DNA from: Ianthella basta
Lineage: Eukaryota; Porifera; Demospongiae; Verongiida; Ianthellidae
NCBI GenBank assembly: GCA_964019415.1
Contig: OZ025872.1
Span: forward strand, 6,463,322 to 6,527,321
DNA: 64,000 nucleotides
Direction of reading: 5' to 3'
Shown here: one piece after another, positions 52,268-62,789 of the stretch
How the letters are laid out: each line of letters begins with the position of its first letter
Position numbering within the stretch: the first letter of the stretch is position 1
Translations under genes and position numbers: made by a program
The notes under the pieces: generated by a model
The model's database searches: none
What the model was told of the DNA's origin: nothing
What the model saw: the letters and a program-made list of their open reading frames with translations, nothing else

Positions 52268-52770
52268 CGTAATACCGTATGGTGCCAAATTTTCGAGGAT
52301 TACAAATTTGCAGATTGGCCTTTCACAACATTTCGCTGAAATAATTTTTGTGGATCATAGCCTAGTGACCTGTATTGAAGTGTTTTTTTCATTATTATTA
52401 AGCTTAATAGTAACAAACAATTCAATAAATGTTGTTATTAGCTATGATAATGACGTGTCCTTAACCGAGGGCTTCGAAGGAGCAGACAGTAGAGGGAACG
52501 TGCGGCTTTTGGCTGTTCAATCTGCGTACACTTCACCTCCATGTTTGTTTGCTGCAAGGATTGCTGACGACAGCACGTCTCTAGCGAGCTCTCCTTGGAG
52601 GTCTGACAGCTTCTGATCTGTGCTGACTGTGCTAAAGTAACAGAGGACATGGAACCTGAATGGTTGCTACCCCCAAATTTTGCGGAGTGCAAATTTTGCA
52701 ATTGCAAACCTATCTGTGAAATCTGCAAGAATTGTGCTCCTTCAAAATTTGGTGCCATACAGTATCCTCA
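52268..52770. repeat. foldback MITE, about 500 bp
   Basis: Left TACCGTATGGTGCCAAATTT and right AAATTTGGTGCCATACAGTA are inverted; the next words (ACAAATTTGCAG versus CTGCAAGAATTG-type) pair less well. The intervening open frame from 52107 is chance. Confidence 0.6.
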
Positions 52771-54334
52771 ACAGTGCCAGAGTTTGGCTTCGATTGGCTG
52801 CTGGAGACGCTACAAACCCTTTGTACACATTCCTCCACTGTTAGCTGGTCACAATTGGATTTGAATTCTGCTATTTGATCTGATTGGTCTGCTACTAATG
52901 TCGAACCAGTTTCACCTGCTCGGAGATCTCTGACCCATTATCAGGCTGTTTGGTTTGCGACAAGCTGGTACAGACCAGGCTGATTAGCATCTGCTTATTG
53001 GGGGCTCGCTTCGCTCACCCCCTATACAAATTGGTAGGTAGCTCGACTCAACACTCTGGGTGGGGCTTATACTGGGATTTTGTTTGTTTGAAGCCTTTTT
53101 GGGAAAGTTTTAGCAAATTAAGTACTTTGGGCACACCGGGGGACTGCAACACATTTCAGGCACAGGGGACTACGAGGTGTCTACAAACCTCTCGTGTCCG
53201 CTTTCCCCATGTGGTGTATATATATAGCAGCCGATAGTCATTTATACCAGTACTCATTCGTTATACAAGCATTGCCGTTGTGCTATCAGACATGATTTTA
53301 TACACAAGACACATACTGTATTGTACAGCGCAAAAGGCCAAGCTGCACAGCAGGTACAGCTTCGGCAAGCTAAGGCCAGGCAAGGCCAGAGAGCGCGGCC
53401 GGCAGGCAGAAACTGAAGCGCAGATACAAGTTCGGCTGGCTACACAAGGACTAAGTGGGGCAGGGACAAAGTGGGCTGTCGTTGAATGGTTCTTTTGCTC
53501 AGTGTTGCTGAAGTTGCATCGGTCCAGTAGAGCTTGGCATACTTCCGCTTCCGCTGGACAGCGCGCCTGTCAGGATCATGAGTGAGGGTGCACTGGACCA
53601 CTTGGCTCTACAAGGAATGCACAGGTCGGGTTAGAAGCGTGCTGCAGCTTTGCTACCATTCAGCTACCTTCTCTTAATCAGCCTTGCTCGCTGTAACCAT
53701 GTTACCTTTGCGTCGGTCTATTCCTTGTATATATATTGTTTATTTGCAGTTATGCAGTCTGACATTGCATGGCACACCTTAATGTTAATCCTGCTGTCTC
53801 AGTCATTACTTAGTTACCAACACGTCCCTGCATGCATATATACTCCTGCTCGCCCCCACAATGTTTTACATTTGTCAAGTAATAATAGATGGGATGAGGA
53901 TTGTTGGGTTCTGCTGCAGACAAGCCAGATGGACTGAGCCTCTGGGGTCTTCTGCAATCTACCATGAGCTGGACTGTTAGGTTGGATACATGGTCATTGA
54001 AAGTAGGCCTTCCACTTAAAGGCCACATGGAGGCCTTTAGTCCACTACTACCACTTAAGCATTATTTGATACGATGTCTGTATACTGAGTAGTCTTTTAC
54101 AAGACTTAGCCCCTAAACATGGTGTCCCCATTTTTTATTGTACCAAAGCATCTAAACCTATGCACAATCATTTGCCACTCGATTTGTTCTGTGTTACAGA
54201 GAATGTGGCATCATAACAACATGGAATGACCTTAGGTTGTTAGGTGTTATTCTGCTCTCTTTAGGTGAATGAATCAATATAGGAAAGTCTGTGTTCACAG
54301 AGATGTATGGACTGATGCCAAAACATTCCAATTA
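52771..54334. other. intergenic with dispersed repeats
   Basis: No gene recognised. The segment 53530-53700 (CTACAAGGAATGCACAGG, TTGCTCGCTG) is similar to 57880-58030 and 58090-58200 (CTACAAGGACTGCACGG; TACAAGGAGTGTATGG), marking a dispersed repeat. Confidence 0.4.
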
Positions 54335-54740
54335 TCAGACAGCACGGTAGTGCTGTCTATGTAGGGATGGTAGTGATTGTTTGTATGCTTTAATACAAAG
54401 GAAAAGTAGCACTATCGTCGTATAGGGCTGAAAACCGGTGAAACGGGCTACCCAGGTGGAAGTATCTGTTGCATACAACGCAGGACTAACCTTATCTTCC
54501 AGTGACAGTGTGCCTTCTGGCAGAAAACGACCTCGACATTTTACATGTTTTGTCATCTTCTTTAATCAGACATCATGGTAGTGCTGTCTATGTAGGGATG
54601 GCAGTGGTTGTTTGTATGCTGTAATACAAACAAAAATTTGCGCTACTCCTGAATAGGAGCAAAAATCGGCAAACAAACAGAGCATATAGCTAACCTTGCT
54701 TCCCAGCGAAGTTGCGCCTACATTTAGAGAGCGCTTTTAA
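54335..54740. repeat. direct repeat pair, spacing about 231 bp
   Basis: TCAGACAGCACGGTAGTGCT at 54335 and TCAGACATCATGGTAGTGCT at about 54566, each followed by GTCTATGTAGGGATGG and a TTTGTATGCT-TAATACAAA stretch. A third relative lies at about 8513. Confidence 0.7.
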
Positions 54741-55049
54741 GTTTTTCCATGTTTTGTCTTCTTCCTCTTCTTCTTTCTTTTCTTCTTCTTCTTCTTCTTC
54801 TACTCTGACAGCCATAGCGCACAAACCAGAGAGGACCACGAGAATACTTCTTGCACCATATTGTTCCATTTTTGGCTGGCTGCATTCCTTTGTAAGTTAG
54901 AAGGCAGCGCAAGTTAGTGCAGAAGACGGCGCTTGCCATGACTCCTGCCGTGTTGTTTGACCAAGTGGGGCGGACTCCATTTTTATATTACTTAATTCAA
55001 CCGGATTAAACCATCATGACTGGTGCCATTGCGAGCAGCTGCATACAGC
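54741..55049. other. noncoding with (TTC)n
   Basis: CTTCTTCTTC-rich stretch to 54800, then nothing recognised. Confidence 0.4.
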
Positions 55050-56181
55050 TTCTGGAGGCTCCTTCTTTCATTGTTTTGCTCCACAGTGGAATTCTTCACC
55101 TTGCTCTACAACTTAGCGTGGCATTTGGCATGTGGAATGAATTATTTACAATGTTAGCACAATCTCTCAAATGCAAATTGCAGCTAGCTAATTCTATCAG
55201 GAGCTACACAAGGAAGTTGAAATAGCTAGCTATATCATGCGTCTTAGCTCATGCTCCATAAAAATTAATGGGCAGAAACTAGAAATAATAAAAATGTTGT
55301 ACAAAACAGGGCCGTCGGAGGCAATTTAGAAGTGGTAAGGCCATTGGGTGAAGGATACAGAAAGATACATTGTGATAATAATTGGGGTGAGCCTGAGCGA
55401 GCCCCACTCTGGCGTGGAGTGTAGGCAGAAGTCTCTGTTTTATTATTATTATTATGTATAGATGGTACGTCCGTTTTGGCCCCCGGGGCCGATTTCGTCT
55501 AGGTCATAGCCCCAAGCATAAGACATCTATATATGCCCCAAGCCGAGTCTCTTCGCCGGTGTAGAATAACACGGCTGCATGCCGTTCGCTTGCCAGCCGC
55601 GCGCACTCCGAAACAAAGACGCCTTACCAACCGTGCAGACTTCGAAACAAAGATGCCTTGGCAACCGCACACACCCCGTTGGAACGTCGCTCGCACTCAC
55701 GACGCTATGTCAAGGACGCTTTCCCCTACCTTTGTTGTTGTAGCTATGGGAAAGCAGCGGGTCTCCATGTCGGCTAGGGTGCCGATTTTTGATGCACGGC
55801 TTGTGCGTGAACTTCATGCTCAGGCGGCTACAGTCAACGTTTCACTGGAAGGACAGCGCACTCCAGCCATTGTTCTAGCCAGGGACCAGATCTCTTCAGC
55901 AGTCAAAGTTAGCTGCAGCGAGTTCCCTTCGAGCAGGCTGCTCATCTAGTGTATTCATGCTGATGCAATGACGGTGTCAGTATATTTGTGGGCATGGGTA
56001 AGTGGTCCGTCTGCCCCACTCCATGATATCTATAACCTTGCATGTTGCCATGGTGTACCCATTAACGTACTAGAGGAAAACTGGTATATATCTATGCGGT
56101 AACTTGCTGTCTTATGCTCTGCATTTGGTACTCATGTGGAGGTGTGTCCGTCCTCAGTAGGCCTATCCACATTTCCTATAA
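55050..56181. repeat. 1132-bp duplicated block X, copy 2
   Basis: Same as 46872-48003. Here the sequence continues into the full hAT-like element, so this is the donor-like locus. Confidence 0.93.
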
Positions 56182-57239
56182 CCTGTTTCATTCACCTACA
56201 CCCATCATGCATGTGTGCTCCATTCCTGTCATCGCCCACTCTCTAGGCCACAATGACTGCAAGAGTATGTGACGCTTGCTCAGGCTTGCCCCATAATGCT
56301 TGCATTCGCCTAGTATATTTTATTGTTTTCTTTGAACAGAATTATGGGAGTGATGACTGAAGGAACTGTTCAACAGTGGTAGTGTTTCAAGTGCATGTGA
56401 GGAGAAATTGCGAGCAAAGCGAGCAAACATTTTTTTGCTTGGCCTGACCATCTCAAATTTCCTTCCGCCGGGCCTGCAATGATATCAGTGATATACAGCA
56501 AAAAGCAGCTAAATCATGTTTACTAAACGTTCAGCATTGTATGAGGCTAGATACGTGCTCATGCATAGGCTACACATACATATATATAGCTAAATATTAG
56601 ATACAATAGCTAGTCTTTGATTTAGCTAGCTAGCATTTCAAAGTTGCTAGCTATTATGCAAAATCCTCACCTGGTATACCAGCTCTCTTGGAAAGTTGGA
56701 GAAACGATCTTCTTCACACCAAATTGACGCTTAGGGTACTGAAAATCTGCGCGAGGCTGATGAGGCTTGTCACCTATTATCGGCGTTCTTAGGTCCATGT
56801 GCTTCAACGATGAGGCCATTTTGAATTGTTGCATCACCGTTAAGGGTATAGCGATTCGCTGACGTGTGGTGCTACAAGCCATGCTTCGTAGCGCCAGGTG
56901 ATGTGGGTCTATTGATGCGAGAAAACGATTGCCTTCGTACGCGCTGCTGGCCTCCGTCTTTATTACGTTTTGAATCGATTGCGTAACAAAACATGGCGGA
57001 AAAGGAGCGTACTTGCAAATCGTGAAGTATTGGACCCTACTTGATATCTCCTGTTTGATTGCATTTGCTAACAACCAAAGATCATTGCTTCTTTGTTTCC
57101 TCAACGGTTAAATAAGGTAGGGTAGGGGTTATCTGGTTTAGTAGCTAAAATACTGCTTTTGAAAATTAAATAAACTGCTAGCTGTTCAAAAAGTGGTACG
57201 GCCATGGCCGTATCGGCCGTAACGCCTCTGACGGCCCTG
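55307..57239 (-). mobile_element. hAT-like element, internally deleted, 1.93 kb
   Basis: Terminal inverted repeats CAGGGCCGTCGGAGGC (left) and GCCTCTGACGGCCCTG (right, 15/16 complementary). CAAAA flanks both sides (55302-55306 and 57240-57244). On the minus strand 56667-56780 reads PHQPRADFQYPKRQFGVKKI and SPTFQESWYTR. This matches the start of the TTF/ZMYM-type zinc finger of hAT transposases (F-P-K-R-x-F-G-x-K, then S-F-Q-x-x-W-F). The rest of the transposase is missing. A 5-bp duplication is unusual for hAT (8 bp), so the flanks may have changed. Confidence 0.65.
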
Positions 57240-57456
57240 CAAAATAGTAAGGATGTAGGGATGGCATAAAGGGACAGAAACAAGAAAAGACAGTTACACA
57301 GTGAAGCATTAACCATTGTCCATGCATTCAAGGGTGTAGGACTATATGGTGCGACATTCTTGCATGTAGGGACCATGGTTAATGCTCTACTGTGTAACAG
57401 CCTTTACTTGTTCCTGTCCTGCTTATGCCATCCCTACATCCTTATTATTTTTGTAG
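57240..57456. repeat. palindromic MITE, copy 1 (its left end split by the hAT-like element)
   Basis: TAGTAAGGATGTAGGGATGG ... CCATCCCTACATCCTTATTA; GCATTAACCATTGTCC pairs with GGACCATGGTTAATGC-like text. The outer word AGAAACTAGAAATAATA lies beyond the inserted element, at about 55273. Confidence 0.85.
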
Positions 57457-58344
57457 AAGATTTTTTTTATTTGTTATTGTTATTGTTATTATTATAGGGT
57501 AACTCATTCAGCACCTGGCTGGTATAAATGAGGGACCCAAACACAGAAGATACAATAAACTGAATACACACCAAAATACAGGGAATAGTCCTTAGAGTAA
57601 ATTGTCAATTAATTGTCATTGCAAAATGATAATATTTAAAACTGCATACTATTCCATATAGTATTGTCTGATCTTTCCTTAAATGCCTGCTCATCTGCCT
57701 CCCAGATCTTTAGGGGGAGTTGGTTCCAATCTTGGCTAGATTTGTAAGTAAAGCGTTTGAGCAATAGTTTACCATATATGGTACGCACGTCGCATTAATT
57801 GCACAATAGCTTTTGGTACCTTGTTCCTGCAATACTTCAGCATATATGCGGTTGGTCACATTGGGCGATAGTTTTGGCCGGTTGCCTCTACAAGGACTGC
57901 ACGGACCAGATGCGAAGTGTGCTGCTCCTTTCATATAGTTAAAGTTTCTTACGCTTGCTTGCTACAGCTGCCTCCGTGATGGGCTGCTTTTGTCTCTTGT
58001 GCAATTGCAATTACGCAGTCTCTGGGGCCGGTTTTTAGCGTTTCACGTACCTTACTCTCCTGCTGGACAGGTGACTGTCAGGATAGTGGGGTGAACTGGA
58101 CAGTTTAGCCATACAAGGAGTGTATGGGCCAGGTGGGAGGTGTGCTGTTGCTTTGATAGTTAAGTTCTCTTGCTGGCTATTGTATGGTTCACCTATAGCA
58201 TAGTCTGAGGGTAGACTCAAGGAGGCAGGTAAGCCGTGTGGCATGGATCTGCTGCTTATCTAGCTATATTGCTGGAGTTGCCTGGGCAATATTTAGCACA
58301 CCGCGGCTGCCAGTTCCCAGCTGTTCAGATGTACAGACGATTTC
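57457..58344. other. noncoding with dispersed repeat copies
   Basis: No gene recognised. Holds two relatives of the 53530 repeat (57880-58030 and 58090-58200). Confidence 0.4.
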
Positions 58345-58500
58345 AGAATGCTTGGCCAAAATGGCAAATGACAAATGGTGTGATGCCACAGCAAATGGCA
58401 ATGCTAAACAATAGACGAGACGTAATAGCAAGCTGCAAAACTAATAGTGACGTGACGTCGTTTGGCCATTCTGCCATTTGCCATTTTGGCCAACCATTCT
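58345..58500. repeat. foldback element, about 156 bp
   Basis: AGAATGCTTGGCCAAAATGG ... CCATTTTGGCCAACCATTCT; CAAATG pairs with CATTTG. Confidence 0.85.
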
Positions 58501-58721
58501 GATATTGGCTGTAGTCTCGATCGCACCCAGACCCCACCCATCGCCGGCCGGCAATATTATTATGACAGAATGCGCTACAACTAATTTCTAACTAAATCCT
58601 GATTGCAATTGTACGCATGTGTGCATGTATGTTCTTGATAATAATAAAAAATGCAACCATTGAGGACAAAAACAAAATACACTTCATGCTCGCCCCACGA
58701 TGCCTTGCATTCGACTAGTAG
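58501..58721. other. short noncoding stretch before hAT relic
   Basis: Nothing recognised. Confidence 0.35.
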
Positions 58722-60209
58722 CAACAATGGCCCAATGGGTACTCTCTAAAATTATTGCAGAAGTGAAGGAAATTTGTTACTACACTCTTATTTCTGATGA
58801 AAGCAAAGACATAAGCAAATGTGAGCAGCTTTCCATTGTCTTGCGCTATGTTTATAAAGGTGCAATCCATGAGTGATTTGTTGGCTTCACGCATGCACAG
58901 GAACTGAATGCACAAGCACTCACAGAGTACATACTCGGAGTGCTTGATCACCCGCAGCTGGATATTAGGAATTGCATCAGTTTGTGCTATGATGGTGCAT
59001 TGGTTATGAGTGGCCGTTGCACTGGTGTAAGCACCCAAATCTTGGAGAAGAATCCTAAGGCTGTTTATGTTCATTGTTGTGCTCATCGACTTACCTTGTG
59101 CTGGTTGACACCTGTAAGAAAATCAAGGCAGCTTCCAATTTCTTTACCCTATTAGAGAGAATGTCTGTGTTTCTTTCAAGTTCTGTCCCACACAGTTCAT
59201 TTCTCAACAAGCAAGCTGAACTTGGGCAACACAAGCAAATGCATGCAGCTGAAAAAGCTGAGCAACACCAGGTGGTCCTGCAGATATAGTTCGATTAAAG
59301 CTGTGAATGTCACTTTCTCTGCCATCCTTGCAACCCTTGAGGAAATTTCTGAAAGTGATTCTATTGATGGGCAGTGGAAGCATATGGCCTACTCGTTAAG
59401 GTAAAATCATTTCAGTTTCTGCTGTCTCTTCTGCTGTTTAAGAAGATATTCGCAGTCACAGCCAAACTGTCAGATGTACTTCAAGCAGTGAAGTATGCAG
59501 CAGCAGCAGCATGTATCAGGGCTACAAAAGCAACATACAAGACTTGCGGAGTGAGACTGAATGGAAGAAGATATGGCTTGAAGCGGTGTCCATAGCAGGA
59601 GATTGCTGCATAGCTGTTGACCCCATGCGGCCAAGGGAAAGACAAAGATTGCCAGACAGATTTAGTGACACAGTTGTAACAGCAGTTACCACTGGAAGCA
59701 GATGTGACCCAATGGTCCAGGATGAGTATCGCACACAAGTGTACTATGCTACGCTTGATGTAGTTGTGGCAGAGATGAATCAGAGGTTCAGTGACTTGAA
59801 CTTGTCTTTGTTGGGTGCAACAGAGTCATTACTTCCTACCTCAGAAACATTTCTGGATGTAGACACTCTTCTTCCCTTTCTACAGCACTATGATATAGAT
59901 GCACATGAAGTTCAGCTGGAAGCATCTCTTGCAAATAGAATTTTAAAAGAATCTGCGAAGCAATTGGAACATTTAATTGATGTTTATGATGCACCAATGC
60001 CTGTATCACAGGCATTTCCAAAGCTGCCACAGTCTGTTAAAATTGCTTTGACCAGGGTTGTATCATCAGCTTCAGTAGAGCGCTGCTTTTCTTCCCTGCG
60101 CAGAATCAAAATCTATCTTCGCTCCACTATGTCCGAAGAGCGGCTTTCTCATTTTTCAATATTACATATTGAGAGAGACCTATCCAGTAAGCTTTGGAAC
60201 TGTGGATGA
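58722..60209 (+). pseudogene. hAT transposase relic (ZMYM6-like type), several frameshifts
   Basis: Readable in order: YYTLISDESKDISKCEQLSI (first catalytic Asp region), an in-frame TGA near 58875, FVGFTHAQELNAQAL, NCISLCYDGALVMSGRCTGV and YVHCCAHRLT. After a frameshift at about 59095 come VLVDTCKKIKAASNFF and, with further shifts near 59220-59280, NTRWSCRY. From 59511 it reads PLPFLQHYDI-like text and ends with the hAT dimerisation region LPQSVKIALTRVVSSASVER and CFSSLRRIK. At least one stop and three or more frameshifts make it dead. The N-terminal zinc finger is missing. Confidence 0.75.
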
Positions 60210-60335
60210 CATTGTTGTGGAGTTTTCCTACAAGCATAAAAACACCAAGATGATTTAGCTGTACTTTGACTTTATTGTTATCATGAAAATTCACTACTAT
60301 TGTTTCCAGTGTAAATCCGTGCAAATGATATTCAG

Positions 60336-60610
60336 GGATCTTCTGTGAGGAAGTGCTGTCCACCTACATTGGATCCGGTCCACCTCAGGGCACTGGCCTT
60401 CATCGTTACTGCTTCCTCATCTACAAGCAACCAGGGAAGATTGAGTTCACAGAGAAGCATCTGCCCAACACTTCTATGGACGGGAGACCCAACTTCAAAG
60501 CTAGGGATTTTGCTGCTAGGCACAACTTGGGCAACCCGGTGGCTGGCAACTTCTACCAGGCAGATTGGGATGACTATGTGCCAAAGCTGTATGCACAGAT
60601 GTCTGGATAG
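60336..60610 (+). CDS. PEBP (phosphatidylethanolamine-binding protein) last exon
   Basis: Acceptor GATATTCAG, phase 1 entry. It encodes [43 protein letters not shown] and [17 protein letters not shown], with TAG at 60608-60610. The GSGPP-GTGLHRY block and A-x-x-Y-Q-A-D/E-W-D-x-Y-V-P-x-L end are the PEBP family signature. The family binds anionic ligands and modulates kinase signalling. Only the C-terminal third is present. No upstream exon is visible; a hAT relic lies directly before it. Confidence 0.85.
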
Positions 60611-60908
60611 TAGCAAAACATGATGGGTACACATGCATGCTTTACAAGGGGGACTAGCCTAGCTATAGTTATGCCCGGATTGTTGAAGAATCCTGCAGCC
60701 GCCACTGCTTGCGCACCGTTTTGAGGACATCTGCAGTTATGCATTCTATTTTAATTATCTACTGCAGGCCTTCGAACCAGTCGCTGTTTCTGTGTTTGGT
60801 GGGACAGCTAGCTGACACCTTGAGCTCCTCGACTACAGACAAAAGGTCCTATGATTGTGGGTTAGTTTGTAGTTACAGCCTAACTAGCACCCTATAAAGA
60901 GCACAGAA
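60611..60908. other. PEBP 3' flank
   Basis: Contains the presumed 3' UTR. A polyadenylation-like AATAAT is near 60917, but no clear AATAAA was seen. Confidence 0.35.
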
Positions 60909-61177
60909 ACTAGAAATAATAATAGTTAACATTTTCTACAAAAATAGTAAGGATGTAGGGATGGCATAAAAAGGTCAGAAACAAAGTAAAGGCTGTTGCA
61001 CAGTGGAGCATTAACCATTGTCCCTATATTCAAGGATGTAGGACTATAAGGTGCAATATTCTTGCATGTAGGGACCATGGTTAATGCTCCACTGTGTAAC
61101 AGCATTTACGTGTTTCTGTTCTTTTTATGCCATCCCTACATCCTTACTATTTTGTAAAAGTTTGTATTATTTCTAGT
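60909..61177. repeat. palindromic MITE, copy 2, about 269 bp
   Basis: ACTAGAAATAATA ... TATTATTTCTAGT at the very ends; inner arms TAGTAAGGATGTAGGGATGG and CCATCCCTACATCCTTACTA; GTGGAGCATTAACCAT pairs with ATGGTTAATGCTCCAC. Full-length counterpart of 57240-57456. Confidence 0.9.
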
Positions 61178-61625
61178 ATCAATTATCTAAACTGCTGCCA
61201 ACACAGACGCATACATAATTATGCGCATGTGGAGGCAGTCGCTTTCATTTCCGGCATAATTCTCAAATAATTGCCCATTGCTAGCTGAGAGCCACCATTA
61301 GGGTGGGCTCTTATCTAGAATGCATTCCAAATTTTGAGATGAACTGAGACTTTACACATGCACACACACATACAACACACACACATACACACGGATGCGC
61401 AAATATGATTTCTTGACAACACATAATCTCATCACATACTGGTCACATGACAGCCCAACTTAAGCTCCACCCCCTCAGTCTCAGCTGGACTGAGGGGAAG
61501 GCTTGGACTGCTACTGTGTTACTCTCTTCAGTGCTTGTCATTCATTGAGTTGCCCTCAGCATCCTTCGCATATACAGCAGCATACATACGTAAGTGTTAC
61601 CTGTCTGTTTGTGCTTCTGTTTGTA
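61178..61625. other. noncoding, part of CARD-array flank repeat
   Basis: About 61318-61380 (ATGCATTCCA, GATGAACTGAGAC) resembles 42468-42520 and 43626-43670. Confidence 0.4.
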
Positions 61626-61868
61626 GTGTATGAGGTCTCAGTTCATCACACCATGTGGAATGCATCCTTAAACAAATGGTGGAGATGTACATTAAAGCAG
61701 TTTATGCAGTTGGTGCATGTGTCACTATCAAGTTGTCATAGTGTAGTACTTGGAACACAACTTGGCAAAGTGTGCTACTATAGTATAACTCACTCTTTAG
61801 CTCCTCATTCACATGGCAGCCATGTTCCTCCAGAACTTGAATGGCTTCCTGCATTACTTCTGCAGGTT
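61626..61868 (-). pseudogene. inverted fragment of a type A CARD-like module
   Basis: On the minus strand, 61868-61799 encodes KPAEVMQEAIQVLEEHGC and HVNEELK, followed by the same donor (AGTGAG) and downstream intron (AACTTGATAGTGACACATGC) as modules A1-A3. The first half (LLTAEECSEV) is missing. Orientation is opposite to the array. Confidence 0.75.
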
Positions 61869-62275
61869 TGGTTAATGACTTAAATGTTACAAGACTCACA
61901 GAACACCATGAAGGAGTTGCCATCTGCATCCAGCTGCCTGTGGAAGAGCAACTGCAAGAAGTGCAGAGCATTCGTCGCCAGCACATGGTGCTGCCTTGCG
62001 GGAAGACACTACCGAGAGGAGGCCTTGATGATTCTGAGAAGTATTTCGAGATTGGTAGTCTCTTACCACCACTGCTGCCCCCTGAAGCTGGTGCTGCTGT
62101 GTCGTCTCTCTGTCGTCGCCGTGTCGGTGGGTCACCACTATCGGACTCTTCCACCCATCTAGGGTCCTCACACACCAGTAAGGATACCACTTCTCACACA
62201 TCAGCATGTCCCCTAGGACAACTGGAGATTTTAGATCTCATTGAATTGTTTTTGATTTCCTATGGGATGGACTAA
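61869..62275 (+). other. unidentified open stretch upstream of ROCO copy 2
   Basis: A plus-strand frame open from 61841 reads LPVEEQLQEVQSIRRQHMVL and SEKYFEIGSLLPPLL before TGA at 62273-62275. It joins directly onto the inverted CARD fragment. No family recognised; the other frames are also open, so coding status is doubtful. Confidence 0.25.
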
Positions 62276-62789
62276 GAACAATCTCTATGAAGTTCTTGCA
62301 TGCTAGTTATAATACACGCTGCACTTGGCGTGGAGCAGTGCTTGGGTATTATGGAGGAATTATGAATACCCATACCACCTCTTATGGTATGGGTATTCAT
62401 AGGCTGGACAAAACAGACACTTTCAAACACTTCGCAGCATATGTGAGCTCAATATGTGTACATACGTATGATGTCATGCAGCAAGGGCTGCTGTTGCTAT
62501 CAAATGAAAGGGAAAATTGCTTTAATAGCTGCACAGTCACTACTTTAACTTTGACAATGTAAGAGTAAATAGTTTTCCAACCACTTGATTTGATCTTCTG
62601 TGAAGTTGTTATCTATTCTTGTCTATATGTCTTCTATCTATTCTATGTAATGGGAGGAATGTTCAAGACTGCTGAGCAGCTAAAAGGTGGTCCAATAGCG
62701 TACCAGTGGCTACAGCCCGTGGCATTAGCCTTACTTAGCTGCATGAAATGCCATAAGTATTAATTTGTAGCATATGTCTTGTGTTATAG
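62276..62789. other. noncoding upstream of ROCO copy 2; hairpin at 62366-62400
   Basis: A near-perfect 17-bp-arm hairpin TATGAATACCCATACCA ... TGGTATGGGTATTCATA. Otherwise nothing recognised. Confidence 0.6.

Noticed and set aside
52107-52616. 169-residue open frame
   Set aside because: It runs through both arms of a foldback MITE and has no homology.
56667-57104. Complete minus-strand gene
   Set aside because: Only the terminal part (56667-56780) resembles a hAT zinc-finger start; the rest reads as noncoding and the transposase core is absent.
59481-60363. Minus-strand open frames over the hAT relic and PEBP flank
   Set aside because: They are shadows of the plus-strand transposase sequence.
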